Source of the DNA: Azolla caroliniana
Lineage: Eukaryota > Polypodiophyta
Direction: 5' to 3'
NCBI GenBank assembly: GCA_043228905.1
Contig: JBHGNT010000023.1
Coordinates: forward strand, 434,001-498,000
DNA: 64,000 bases
The notes beneath the pieces are model-generated. The model was not told where the DNA came from. It made no database searches and was given only the letters and a program-made list of their open reading frames with translations. Shown one piece after another: positions 24,264 through 36,926 of the stretch. The position numbers were made by a program, and so were the translations under genes. How positions within the stretch are numbered: the stretch's first letter is position 1; each line of letters opens with the position of its first letter.

Positions 24264-26690
24264 ATGCCAATCGAAGCTAACAATACTAGTTATGATATGG
24301 AATTAAAAAATCAAGATTTTGAAACTCAGGTCGAGAGACATGAAGAAATTAGTAAATTAGGGGAGGGAGTTGAGAAGAGCGCGTGAGTAAATTAAAATGT
24401 TCATAGCTGGCTCGTGTGATATCGGATTTTAGTGTTCAAACATGCGAATCGAAGCTAACAACACCAACTATGATATGGAATTAAAAAATCAAGATTTTGA
24501 GACTAAGGTCGAGAGACATGAAGAAATTAGTAAATTAGGGGAGGGAGTTGATAAGAGCGCGTGAGTAAATTAAAATGTTCATACCTGGCTCGTGTGATCC
24601 CGGATTTTTGTGTTCAAAGATGCCAATCGAAGCTAACAATACTAGTTATGATATGGAATTAAAAAATCAAGATTTTGAAACTCAGGTCGAGAGACATGAA
24701 GAAATTAGTAAATTAGGGGAGGGAGTTGAGAAGACCGCGTGAGTAAATTAAAATGTTCATAGCTGGCTCGTGTGATATCGGATTTTTGTGTTGAAACATG
24801 CGAATCGAAGCTAACAACACTTGCTATGATATGGAATTAAAAAATCAAGATTTTGAAACTCAGGTCGAGAGACATGAAGAAATTAGTAAAGTAGGGGAGG
24901 CAGTTGAGAAGAGCGCATGAGTAAATTAAAATGTTCATACCTGGCTCTTGTGATATCGGATTTTAGTGTTCAAAGATGCCAATCGAAGCTAACAACACTA
25001 GCTATGATATGGAATTAAAAAATCAAAATTTCGAAACTTGGGTCGAGAGACATGAAGAAATTAGTAAATTAGGGGAGGGAGTTGAGAAAAGCGCGTGAGT
25101 AAATTAAAATGTTCATAGCTGGCTCGTGTGATATCGGATTTTTGTGTTCAAACATGCGAATCAAAGCTAACAACACTAGCTATGATAAGGAATGAAAAAA
25201 TCAAGATTTTGAAACTCAGGTCGAGAGACATGAAGAAATTAGTAAATTAGAGGAGGGTGTTGACGAGAGCGCGTGAGGAAATTAAAATGTTCATAGCTGG
25301 CTCGTGTGATATCGGATTTTTGTTTTCAGAGATGCGAATCGAAGCTAACAACACTAGCTATGATATGGAATTAAAAAATCAAGATTTTGAAACTCAGGTC
25401 GCGAGACATGAAGAAATTAGTAAATTAGAGGAGGGTGTTGACAAGAGCGCATGAGTAAATTAAAATGTTCATACCTGGCTCTTGTGATATCGGATTTTAG
25501 TGTTCAAAGATGCCAATCGAACCTAGCAACACTAGCTATGATATGGAATTAAAAAATCAAGATTTTGAGACTAAGGTCGAGAGACATGAAGAAATTAGTA
25601 AATTAGGGGAGGGAGTTGAGAAGAGCGCGTGAGTAAATTAAAATGTTCATAGCTGGCTCGTGTGATATCGGATTTTTGTGTTGAAACATGCGAATCGAAG
25701 CTAACAACACTTGCTATGATATGGAATTAAAAAATCAAGATTTTGAAACTCAGGTCGAGAGACATGAAGAAATTAGTAAATTAGGGGAGGGAGTTGAGAA
25801 GAGCGCGTGAGTAAATTAAAATGTTCATAGCTGGCTCGTGTGATATCGGATTTTTGTGTTCAAACATGCGAATCAAAGCTAACAACACTAGCTATGATAA
25901 GGAATGAAAAAATCAAGATTTTGAAACTCAGGTCGAGAGACATGAAGAAATTAGTAAATTAGAGGAGGGTGTTGACGAGAGCGCGTGAGGAAATTAAAAT
26001 GTTCATAGCTGGCTCGTGTGATATCGGATTTTTGTGTTCAGAGATGCCAATCGAAGCTAACAACACTAGCTATGATATGAAATGAAAAAATCAAGATTTT
26101 GAAACTCAGGTCGAAAGCGGGTGAGTAAATTAAAATGTTCATAGCTGGCTCGTGTGATATCGGATTTTTGTGTTCAAACATGCGAATCGAAGCTAACAAC
26201 ACTTGCTATGATATGGAATTAAAAAATCAAGATTTTGAAACTCAGGTCGAGAGACATGAAGAAATTAGTAAAGTAGGGGAGGGAGTTGAGAAGAGCGCGT
26301 GAGTAAATTAAAATGTTCATAGCTGGCTCGTGTGATATCAGATTTTAGTGTTCAAACATGCGAATCGAAGCTAACAACACTAACTATGATATGGAATTAA
26401 AAAATCAAGATTTTGAAACTTGGGTCTAGAGATATCAAGAAATTAGTAAATTACATGAGGGAGTTGAGAAGAGCGCGCGAGTAAATTAAAATGTTCATAG
26501 CTGGCTCGTGTGATATCGGATTTTAGTGTTCAAACATGCGAATCAAAGCTAACAACACTAGCTATGATAAGGAATGAAAAAATCAAGATTTTGAAACTCA
26601 GGTCGAGAGACATGAAGATATTAGTAAATTAGAGGAGGGAGTTGAGAAGAGCGCGTGAGTAAATTAAAATGTTCATAGCTGGCTCGTGTG
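24264..26690 (+). repeat. Mixed block with 2-, 4- and 5-mer duplications
   Basis: TTGAAACATGCG occurs at 24,791 and 25,681, an 890-bp (5-monomer) offset. GTGAGGAAATT occurs with landmark T at 25,274 and 25,986, a 712-bp (4-monomer) offset. The GATAAGGAATG monomer type, common to the right, appears repeatedly here. The block includes one 136-bp deletion monomer (25,986-26,121). Confidence 0.78.
25986..26121 (+). repeat. 136-bp monomer, deletion type 1
   Basis: CAGGTCGA joins directly to AAGCGG near 26,111-26,120, removing 42 bp that normally hold GAGACATGAAG through GTTGA. The whole G-rich TTAGGGG stretch is lost. It differs from the later type 1 copies in AGCGGG. Confidence 0.92.
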
Positions 26691-29000
26691 ATCCCGGATT
26701 TTTATGTTCAAAGATGCGAATCGAAGCTAACAACACTACGTATGATATGGAATGAAAAAATCAAGATTTTGAAACTTGGGTCGAGAGACATCAAGAAATT
26801 AGTAAATTACATGAGGGAGTTGAGAAGAGCGCGTGAGTAAATTAAACTGTTCATAGCTGGCTCGTGTGATATCGGATTTTAGTGTTCAAACATATGAATC
26901 GAAGCTAACAACACTAGCTATGATATGGAATTAAAAAATCAAGATTTTGAAACTTGGGTCGAGAGACATCAAGAAATTAGTAAATTACATGACGGAGTTG
27001 AGAAGAGCGCGCGAGTAAATTAAAATGTTCATAGCTGGCTCGTGTGATATCGGATTTTAGTGTTCAAAGATGCCAATCGAAGCTAACAACACTAGCTATG
27101 ATAAGAAATGAAAAAATCAAGATTTTGAAACTCAGGTCGAGAGACATGAAGATATTAGTAAATTAGAGGAGGGAGTTGAGAAGAGCGCGTGAGTAAATTA
27201 AAATGTTCATAGCTGGCTCGTGTGATCCCGGATTTTTATGTTCAAAGATGCGAATCGAAGCTAACAACACTACGTATGATATGGAATGAAAAAATCAAGA
27301 TTTTGAAACTCAGGTCGAGAGACATGAAGATATTAGTAAATTAGAGGAGGGAGTTGAGAAGAGCGCGTGAGTAAATTAAAATGTTCATAGCTGGCTCCTG
27401 TGATATCGGATTTTTGTGTTCAGAGATGCGAATCGAAGCTAACAACACTAGCTATGATATGGAATTAAAAAATCAAGATTTTGAAACTCAGGTCGAGAGA
27501 CATGAAAAAATTAGTAAATTAGAGGAGGGTGTTGACAAGAGCGCATGAGTAAATTAAAATGTTCATACCTGGCTCTTGTGATATCGGATTTTAGTGTTCA
27601 AAGATGCCAATCGAAGCTAACAACACTAGCTATTATATCGAATTAAAAAATCAAAATTTCGAAACTCAGGTCGAGAGACATGAAGAAATTAGTAAAGTAG
27701 GGGAGGGAGTTGAGAAGAGCGCGTGAGTAAATTAAAATGTTCATAGCTGGCTCGTGTGATATCGGATTTTAGTGTTCAAACATGCGAATCAAAGCTAACA
27801 ACACTAGCTATGATAAGGAATGAAAAAATCAAGATTTTGAAACTTGGGTCGAGAGACATGAAGAAATTAGTAAATTAGAGGAGGGTGTTGACGAGAGCGC
27901 GTGAGTAAATTAAAATGTTCATAGCTGGCTCGTGTGATATCGGATTTTAGTGTTCAAACATGCGAATCGAAGCTAACAACACTAACTATGATATGGAATT
28001 AAAAAATCAATATTTTGAAACTTGGGTCGAGAGATATCAAGAAATTAGTAAATTACATGAGGGAGTTGAGAAGAGCGCGTGAGTAAATTAAACTGTTCAT
28101 AGCTGGCTCGTGTGATATCGGATTTTAGTGTTCAAACATATGAATCGAAGCTAACAACACTAGCTATGATATGGAATTAAAAAATCAAGATTTTGAAACT
28201 TGGGTCGAGAGACATCAAGAAATTAGTAAATTACATGACGGAGTTGAGAAGAGCGCGTGAGTAAATTAAAATGTTCATAGCTGGCTCGTGTGATATCGGA
28301 TTTTAGTGTTCAAAGATGCCAATCGAAGCTAACAACACTAGCTATGATAAGAAATGAAAAAATCAAGATTTTGAAACTCAGGTCGAGAGACATGAAGATA
28401 TTAGTAAATTAGAGGAGGGAGTTGAGAAGAGCGCGTGAGTAAATTAAAATGTTCATAGCTGGCTCGTGTGATCCCGGATTTTTATGTTCAAAGATGCGAA
28501 TCGAAGCTAACAACACTACGTATGATATGGAATGAAAAAATCAAGATTTTGAAACTTGGGTCGAGAGACATCAAGAAATTAGTAAATTACATGAGGGAGT
28601 TGAGAAGAGCGCGTGAGTAAATTAAACTGTTCATAGCTGGCTCGTGTGATATCGGATTTTAGTGTTCAAACATATGAATCGAAGGTAACAGCACTAGCTA
28701 TGATATGGAATTAAAAAATCAAGATTTTGAAACTTGGGTCGAGAGACATCAAGAAATTAGTAAATTACATGACGGAGTTGAGAAGAGCGCGCGAGTAAAT
28801 TAAAATGTTCATAGCTGGCTCGTGTGATATCGGATTTTAGTGTTCAAAGATGCCAATCGAAGCTAACAACACTAGCTATGATAAGAAATGAAAAAATCAA
28901 GATTTTGAAACTCAGGTCGAGAGACATGAAGATATTAGTAAATTAGAGGAGGGAGTTGAGAAGAGCGCGTGAGTAAATTAAAATGTTCATAGCTGGCTCG
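26691..29000 (+). repeat. 7-monomer duplication block (1,246 bp offset)
   Basis: The private CATATGAATCG variant occurs at 26,891, 28,137 and 28,671 (offsets 1,246 and 534 bp, seven and three monomers), each linked to TTAAACTGTTCAT. TACGTATGATATGG monomers with GATCCC and TTTTTATG alternate with GATAAGAAATG monomers. Confidence 0.8.
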
Positions 29001-29960
29001 TGTGATCCCGGATTTTTATGTTCAAAGATGCGAATCGAAGCTAACAACACTACGTATGATATGGAATGAAAAAATCAAGATTTTGAAACTCAGGTCGAGA
29101 GACATGAAGAAATTGGTAAATTAGAGGAGGGTATTGCAAGAGCGCGTGAGTAAATTAAAATGTTCATAACTGGCTCGTGTGATATCGGATTTTTGTGTTC
29201 AGAGATGCGAATCGAATCTAACAGCACTAGCTATGATATGGAATTAAAAAATCAAGATTTTGAAACACAGGTCGAGAGACATGAAGAAATTAGTAAATTA
29301 GAGGAGGGTGTTGACAAGAGGGCATGAGTAAATTAAAATGTTCATACCTGGCTCTTGTGATATCGGATTTTAGTGTTCAAAGATGCCAATCGAAGCTAAC
29401 AACACTAGCTATGATATGGAATTAAAAAATCAAGATTTCGAAACTTGGGTCGAGAGACATGAAGAAATTAGTAAATTAGGGGAGGGAGTTGAGAAGAGCG
29501 CGTGAGTAAATTAAAATGTTCATAGCTGGCTCGTGTGATATCGGATTTTTGTGTTCAAACATGCGAATCGAAGCTAACAACACTTGCTATGATATGGAAT
29601 CAAAAAATCAAGATTTTGAGACTCAGGTCGAGAGACATGAAGAAATTAGTAAATTAGGGGAGGGAGTTTAGAAGAGCGCTTGAGTAAATTAAAATGTTCA
29701 TAGCTGGCTCGTGTGATATCGGATTTTAGTGTTCAAACATGCGAATCGAAGCTAACAACACTTGCTATGATATGGAATCAAAAAATCAAGATTTTGAGAC
29801 TCAGCTCGAGAGACATGAAGACATTAGTAAATTAGGGGAGGGAGTTGATAAGAGCGCGTGAGTAAATTAAAATGTTAACAATCGAAGCTAACAACACTAG
29901 CTATGATATGGAATTAAAAAATCAAGATTTCGAAACTTGGGTCTAGAGACATGAAGAAAT
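29001..29960 (+). repeat. Linking satellite segment with deletion monomer
   Basis: About five monomers joining two HOR blocks. It includes the 177-bp monomer at 29,131 and most of the deletion monomer 29,859-29,994. GATATGGAATCAAAAAATC is a local variant carried into the next block. Confidence 0.75.
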
Positions 29961-29994
29961 TAGTAAATTAGGGGAGGGAGTTTAGAAGAGCGCT
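29859..29994 (+). repeat. 136-bp monomer, deletion type 2
   Basis: AAAATGTT joins to AACAATCGAAGC near 29,876, removing a net 42 bp that include the CTGGCTCGTG segment and the GATATC site. A different part of the monomer is missing than in type 1, yet the resulting length is the same. Confidence 0.92.
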
Positions 29995-31164
29995 TGATTA
30001 AATTAAAATGTTCATAGCTGGCTCGTGTGATATCGGATTTTTGTGTTCAAACATGCGAATCGAAGCTAACAACACTTGCTATGATATGGAATCAAAAAAT
30101 CAAGATTTTGAGACTCAGCTCGAGAGACATGAAGAAATTAGTAAATTAGGGGAGGGAGTTGATAAGAGCGCGTGAGTAAATTAAAATGTTCATACCTGGC
30201 TCGTGTGATACCGGATTTTTGTGTTCAAACATGCGAATCGAAGCTAACAACACTAGCTAGGATATGGAATTAAAAAATCAAGATTTTGAAACTCAGGTCG
30301 AGAGACATGAAGAAATTAGTAAATTAGGGGAGGGAGCTAGGAAGAGCGCGTGAGTAAATTAAAATGTTCATACCTGGCTCGTGTGATCCCGGATTTTTGT
30401 GTTCAAAGATGCGAATCGAAGCTAACAACACTAGCTATGATATGGAATTAAAAAATCAAGATTTTGAAACTTGGGTCGAGAGACATGAAGAAATTAGTAA
30501 AGTAGGGGAGGGAGTTGATAAGAGCGCGTGAGTAAATTAAAATGTTCATAGCTGGCTCGTGTGATATCGGATTTTAGTGTTCAAACATGAGAATCGAAGC
30601 TAATAACACTAGCTATGATATGGAATTAAAAAATCAAGATTTTGAAACTTGGGTCGAGAGACATCAAGAAATTAGTAAATTACATGACGGAGTTGAGAAG
30701 AGCGCGTGAGTAAATTAAAATGTTCATAGCTGGCTCGTGTGATACCGGATTTTTGTGTTCAAAGATGCCAATCGAAGCTAACAACACTAGCTATGATATG
30801 AAATGAAAAAATCAAGATTTTGAAACTCAGGTCGAAAGCGCGTGAGTAAATTAAAATGTTCATAGCTGGCTCGTGTGATATCGGATTTTTGTGTTCAAAC
30901 ATGCGAATCGAAGCTAACAACACTTGCTATGATATGGAATTAAAAAATCAAGATTTTGAAACTCAGGTCGAGAGACATGAAGAAATTAGTAAAGTAGGGG
31001 AGGGAGTTGAGAAGAGCGCGTGAGTAAATTAAAATGTTCATACCTGGCTCGTGTGATATCGGATTTTAGTGTTCAAACATGCGAATCGAAGCTAACAACA
31101 CTAACTATGATATGGAATTAAAAAATCAAGATTTTGAAACTTGGGTCTAGAGATATCAAGAAAT
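29961..31164 (+). repeat. 1,204-bp HOR, copy 1
   Basis: Six 178-bp monomers plus one 136-bp deletion monomer (30,707-30,842). Markers CGCTTGATTA (29,991 and 31,195), GAGCTAGGAAG (ctagg at 30,337 and 31,541) and the deletion junction (30,831 and 32,035) all give an offset of exactly 1,204 bp. Confidence 0.9.
30707..30842 (+). repeat. 136-bp monomer, deletion type 1
   Basis: Same CAGGTCGAAAGCG junction (30,831), in copy 1 of the 1,204-bp HOR. Linked to GATATGAAATGAAAAAATC. Confidence 0.92.
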
Positions 31165-32367
31165 TAGTAAATTAGGGGAGGGAGTTTAGAAGAGCGCTTG
31201 ATTAAATTAAAATGTTCATAGCTGGCTCGTGTGATATCGGATTTTTGTGTTCAAACATGCGAATCGAAGCTAACAACACTTGCTATGATATGGAATCGAA
31301 AAATCAAGATTTTGAGACTCAGCTCGAGAGACATGAAGAAATTAGTAAATTAGGGGAGGGAGTTGATAAGAGCGCGTGAGTAAATTAAAATGTTCATACC
31401 TGGCTCGTGTGATACCGGATTTTTGTGTTCAAACATGCGAATCGAAGCTAACAACACTAGCTAGGATATGGAATTAAAAAATCAAGATTTTGAAACTCAG
31501 GTCGAGAGACATGAAGAAATTAGTAAATTAGGGGAGGGAGCTAGGAAGAGCGCGTGAGTAAATTAAAATGTTCATACCTGGCTCGTGTGATCCCGGATTT
31601 TTGTGTTCAAAGATGCGAATCGAAGCTAACAACACTAGCTATGATATGGAATTAAAAAATCAAGATTTTGAAACTTGGGTCGAGAGACATGAAGAAATTA
31701 GTAAAGTAGGGGAGGGAGTTGATAAGAGCGCGTGAGTAAATTAAAATGTTCATAGCTGGCTCGTGTGATATCGGATTTTAGTGTTCAAACATGAGAATCG
31801 AAGCTAATAACACTAGCTATGATATGGAATTAAAAAATCAAGATTTTGAAACTTGGGTCGAGAGACATCAAGAAATTAGTAAATTACATGACGGAGTTGA
31901 GAAGAGCGCGTGAGTAAATTAAAATGTTCATAGCTGGCTCGTGTGATACCGGATTTTTGTGTTCAAAGATGCCAATCGAAGCTAACAACACTAGCTATGA
32001 TATGAAATGAAAAAATCAAGATTTTGAAACTCAGGTCGAAAGCGCGTGAGTAAATTAAAATGTTCATAGCTGGCTCGTGTGATATCGGATTTTTGTGTTC
32101 AAACATGCGAATCGAAGCTAACAACACTTGCTATGATATGGAATTAAAAAATCAAGATTTTGAAACTCAGGTCGAGAGACATGAAGAAATTAGTAAAGTA
32201 GGGGAGGGAGTTGAGAAGAGCGCGTGAGTAAATTAAAATGTTCATACCTGGCTCGTGTGATATCGGATTTTAGTGTTCAAACATGCGAATCGAAGCTAAC
32301 AACACTAACTATGATATGGAATTAAAAAATCAAGATTTTGAAACTTGGGTCTAGAGATATCAAGAAA
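31165..32367 (+). repeat. 1,204-bp HOR, copy 2
   Basis: Second copy, with its deletion monomer at 31,911-32,046 and a private ATGGAATCGAAAAATC near 31,295. Agreement ends near 32,370, where TTACATGAGGG replaces the TTAGGGGAGGG expected from copy 1. Confidence 0.9.
31911..32046 (+). repeat. 136-bp monomer, deletion type 1
   Basis: Same junction (32,035), in copy 2 of the 1,204-bp HOR, exactly 1,204 bp from the previous copy. Confidence 0.92.
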
Positions 32368-34129
32368 TTAGTAAATTACATGAGGGAGTTGAGAAGAGCG
32401 CGTGAGTAAATTAAAATGTTCATAGCTGGCTCGTGTGATATCGGATTTTAGTGTTCAAACATGCGAATCAAAGCTAACAACACTAGCTATGATAAGGAAT
32501 GAAAAAATCAAGATTTTGAAACTCAGGTCGAGAGACATGAAGATATTAGTAAATTAGAGGAGGGAGTTGAGAAGAGCGCGTGAGTAAATTAAAATGTTCA
32601 TAGCTGGCTCGTGTGATCCCGGATTTTTATGTTCAAAGATGCGAATCGAAGCTAACAACACTACGTATGATATGGAATTAAAAAATCAAGATTTTCAAAC
32701 TCAGGTCGAGAGACATGAAGAAATTAGTAAATTAGAGGAGGGTGTTGACAAGAGCGCATGAGTAAATTAAAATGTTCATACCTGGCTCGTGTGATCCCGG
32801 ATTTTAGTGTTCAAAGATGCGAATCGAAGCTAACAACACTAGCTATGATATGGAATTAAAAAATCAAGATTTCGAAACTTGGGTCGAGAGACATGAAGAA
32901 ATTAGTAAATTAGGGGAGGGAGTTTAGAAGAGCGCTTGAGTAAATTAAAATGTTCATAGCTGGCTCGTGTGATATCGGATTTTTGTGTTCAAACATGCGA
33001 ATCGAAGCTAACAACACTAGCTATGATAAGGAATGAAAAATCAAGATTTTGAAACTCAGGTCGTGAGACATGAAGATATTAGTAAATTAGAGGAGGGAGT
33101 TGAGAAGAGCGCGTGAGTAAATTAAAATGTTCATAGCTGGCTCGTGTGATCCCGGATTTTTATGTTCAAAGATGCGAATCGAAGCTAACAACACTACGTA
33201 GGATATGGAATGAAAAAATCAAGATTTTGAAACTCAGGTCGAGAGACATGAAGAAATTGGTAAATTAGAGGAGGGTATTGCAAGAGCGCGTGAGTAAATT
33301 AAAATGTTCATAGCTGGCTCGTGTGATATTGGATTTTTGTGTTCAGAGATGCGAATCGAAGCTAACAACACTAGCTATGATATGGAATTAAAAAATCAAG
33401 ATTTCGAAACTTGGGTCGAGAGACATGAAGAAATTAGTAAATTAGGGGAGGGAGTTTAGAAGAGCGCTTGAGTAAATTAAAATGTTCATAGCTGGCTCGT
33501 GTGATATCGGATTTTTGTGTTCAAACATGCGAATCGAAGCTAACAACACTAGCTATGATAAGGAATGAAAAATCAAGATTTTGAAACTCAGGTCGTGAGA
33601 CATGAAGATATTAGTAAATTAGAGGAGGGAGTTGAGAAGAGCGCGTGAGTAAATTAAAATGTTCATAGCTGGCTCGTGTGATCCCGGATTTTTATGTTCA
33701 AAGATGCGAATCGAAGCTAACAACACTACGTATGATATGGAATGAAAAAATCAAGATTTTGAAACTCAGGTCGAGAGACATGAAGAAATTGGTAAATTAG
33801 AGGAGGGTATTGCAAGAGCGCGTGAGTAAATTAAAATGTTCATAGCTGGCTCGTGTGATATCGGATTTTTGTGTTCAGAGATGCGAATCGAAGCTAACAA
33901 CACTAGCTATGATATGGAATTAAAAAATCAAGATTTTGAAACTCAGGTCGAGAGACATGAAGAAATTAGTAAATTAGAGGAGGGTGTTGACAAGAGCGCA
34001 TGAGTAAATTAAAATGTTCATGCCTGGCTCTTGTGATATCGGATTTTAGTGTTCAGAGATGCCAATCGAAGCTAACAACACTAGCTATGATATGGAATTA
34101 AAAAATCAAGATTTCGAAACTTGGGTCGA
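32368..34129 (+). repeat. Block with 532-bp duplication
   Basis: GAATGAAAAATC with a contracted A run occurs at 33,031 and 33,563, offset 532 bp: three monomers less two single-base losses, one in the A run and one at GTATTGCAAG. Copies are about 32,840-33,371 and 33,372-33,930. The part from 33,360 recurs at 41,283. Confidence 0.85.
33031..33040 (+). repeat. A-run contraction, 177-bp monomer
   Basis: GAATGAAAAATC has five A where other monomers of this type have six. The same change recurs at 33,563 and 41,486 and serves as a marker for the 532-bp and 7,923-bp offset duplications. Confidence 0.9.
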
Positions 34130-36313
34130 GAGACATGAAGAAATTAGTAAATTACATGAGGGAGTTGATAAGAGCGCGTGAGTAAATTAAAATGTTCATA
34201 GCTGGCTCGTGTGATATCGGATTTTAGTGTTCAAAGATGCGAATCGAAGCTAACAACACTAGCTATGATAAGGAATGAAAAAATCAAGATTTTGAAACTC
34301 AGGTCGAGAGACATGAAGATATTAGTAAATTAGAGGAGGGAGTTGAGAAGAGCGCGTGAGTAAATTAAAATGTTCATAGCTGGCTCGTGTGATCCCGGAT
34401 TTTTATGTTCAAACATGCGAATCGAAGCTAACAACACTAGCTATGATATGGAATTAAAAAATCAAGATTTTGAAACTCAGGTCGAGAGAGATGAAGAAAT
34501 TAGTAAATTAGAGGAGGGTATTGCAAGAGCGCGTGAGTAAATTAAAATGTTCAAAGCTGGCTCGTGTGATATCGGATTTTTGTGTTCAAAGATGCCAATC
34601 GAAGCTAAGAACACTAGCTATGATATGGAATTAAAAAATCAAGATTTTGAAACTCAGATCGAGAGACATGAAGAAATTAGTAAATTAGAGGAGGGTGTTG
34701 ACAAGAGCGCATGAGTAAATTAAAATGTTCATACCTGGCTCTTGTGATATCGGATTTTTGTGTTCAAAGATACCAATCGAAGCTAACAACACTAGCTATG
34801 ATATGGAATTAAAAAATCAAGATTTTGAAACTCAGGTCGAGAGACATGAAGAAATTAGTAAATTAGAGGAGGGTGTTGACAAGAGCGCATGAGTAAATTA
34901 AAATGTTCATACCTGGCTCTTGTGATATCGGATTTTAGTGTTCAGAGATGCCAATCGAAGCTAACAACACTAGCTATGATATGGAATTAAAAAATCAAGA
35001 TTTCGAAACTTGGGTCGAGAGACATGAAGAAATTAGTAAATTACATGAGGGAGTTGAGAAGAGCGCGTGAGTAAATTAAAATGTTCATAGCTGGCTCGTG
35101 TGATATCGGATTTTAGTCTTCAAACATGCGAATCAAAGCTAACAACACTAGCTATGATAAGGAATGAAAAAATCAAGATTTTGAAACTCAGGTCGAGAGA
35201 CATGAAGAAATTAGTAAATTAGAGGAGGGTGTTGACAAGAGCGCATGAGTAAATTAAAATGTTCATACCTGGCTCTTGTGATATCGAATTTTAGTGTTCA
35301 AAGATGCCAATCGAAGCTAACAACACTACCTATGATATGGAATTAAAAAATCAAGATTTCGAAACTTGGGTCGAGAGACATGAAGAAATTAGTAAATTAG
35401 GGGAGGGAGTTTAGAAGAGCGCTTGAGTAAATTAAAATGTTCATAGCTGGCTCGTGTGATATCGGATTTTTATGTTCAAACATGCGAATCGAAGCTAACA
35501 ACACTAGCTATGATAAGGAATGAAAAAATCAAGATTTTGAAATGCAGGTCGTGAGACATGAAGATATTAGTAAATTAGAGGAGGGAGTTGAGAAGAGCGC
35601 GTGAGTAAATTAAAATGTTCATAGCTGGCTCGTGTGATCCCGGATTTTTATGTTCAAAGATGCGAACGGAAGCTAACAACACTACGTATGATATGGAATG
35701 AAAAAATCGAGATTTTGAAACTCAGGTCGAGAGACATCAAGAAATTGGTAAATTACATGAGGGAGTTGAGAAGAGCGCGTGAGTAAATTAAAATGTTCAT
35801 AGCTGGCTCGTGTGATATCGGATTTTTGTGTTCAGAGATGCGAATCGAAGCTAACAACACTAGCTATGATATGGAATTAAAAAATCAAGATTTTGAAACT
35901 CAGGTCGAGAGACATGAAGAAATTAGTAAATTAGAGGAGGGTGTTGACAAGAGCGCATGAGTAAATTAAAATGTTCATACCTGGCTCTTGTGATATCGGA
36001 TTTTAGTGTTCAGAGATGCCAATCGAAGCTAACAACACTAGCTATGATATGGAATTAAAAAATCAAGATTTCGAAACTTGGGTCGAGAGACATGAAGAAA
36101 TTAGTAAATTACATGAGGGAGTTGATAAGAGCGCGTGAGTAAATTAAAATGGTCATAGCTGGCTCTTGTGATATCGGATTTTAGTGTTCAAAGATGCCAA
36201 TCGAAGCTAACAACACTAGCTATGATATGGAATTAAAAAATCAAGATTTCGAAACTTGGGTCTAGAGACATGAAGAAATTAGTAAATTAGGGGAGGGAGT
36301 TGATAAGAGCGCG

Positions 36314-36449
36314 TGAGTAAATTAAAATGTTAACAATCGAAGCTAACAACACTAGCTATGATAAGGAATGAAAAAATCAAGATTTTGAAACGCAGGTCGT
36401 GAGACATGAAGATATTAGTAAATTAGAGGAGGGAGTTGAGAAGAGCGCG
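36314..36449 (+). repeat. 136-bp monomer, deletion type 2
   Basis: Same ATGTTAACAATCG junction (36,331) as at 29,876, but followed here by a GATAAGGAATG and ACGCAGGTCGTG body, so the deletion has been moved onto another monomer background. Confidence 0.92.
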
Positions 36450-36902
36450 TGAGTAAATTAAAATGTTCATAGCTGGCTCGTGTGATCCCGGATTTTTATG
36501 TTCAAAGATGCGAATCGAAGCTAACAACACTACGTATGATATGGAATGAAAAAATCGAGATTTTGAAACTCAGGTCGAGAGACATCAAGAAATTGGTAAA
36601 TTACATGAGGGAGTTGAGAAGAGCGCGTGAGTAAATTAAAATGTTCATAGCTGGCTCGTGTGATATCGGATTTTTGTGTTCAGAGATGCGAATCGAAGCT
36701 AACAACACTAGCTATGATATGGAATGAAAAAATCAAGATTTTGAAACTCAGGTCGAGAGACATGAAGATATTAGTAAATTAGAGGAGGGAGTTGAGAAGA
36801 GCGCGTGAGTAAATTAAAATGTTCATAGCTGGTTCGTGCGATATCGGATTTTAGTGTTCAAACATGCGAATCGAAGCTAACAACACTAACTATGATATGG
36901 AA

Positions 36903-36926
36903 GGGTTTAGGGTTTAGGGTTTAGGG
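36903..36926 (+). repeat. Type II telomeric insert, copy 1
   Basis: GGG plus three TTTAGGG units placed between ATATGGAA and TTGGGTCGAG. They replace 23 bp (the A-tract and dyad) with 24 bp, giving a 179-bp monomer (36,806-36,984). This monomer type carries the private GGTTCGTGCG variant. Confidence 0.95.

Noticed and set aside
29859-29994. Mobile-element footprint at the 136-bp monomers
   Set aside because: Each is a simple loss of sequence between two satellite positions, without target-site duplication, terminal inverted repeats or foreign bases beyond one or two at the junction.
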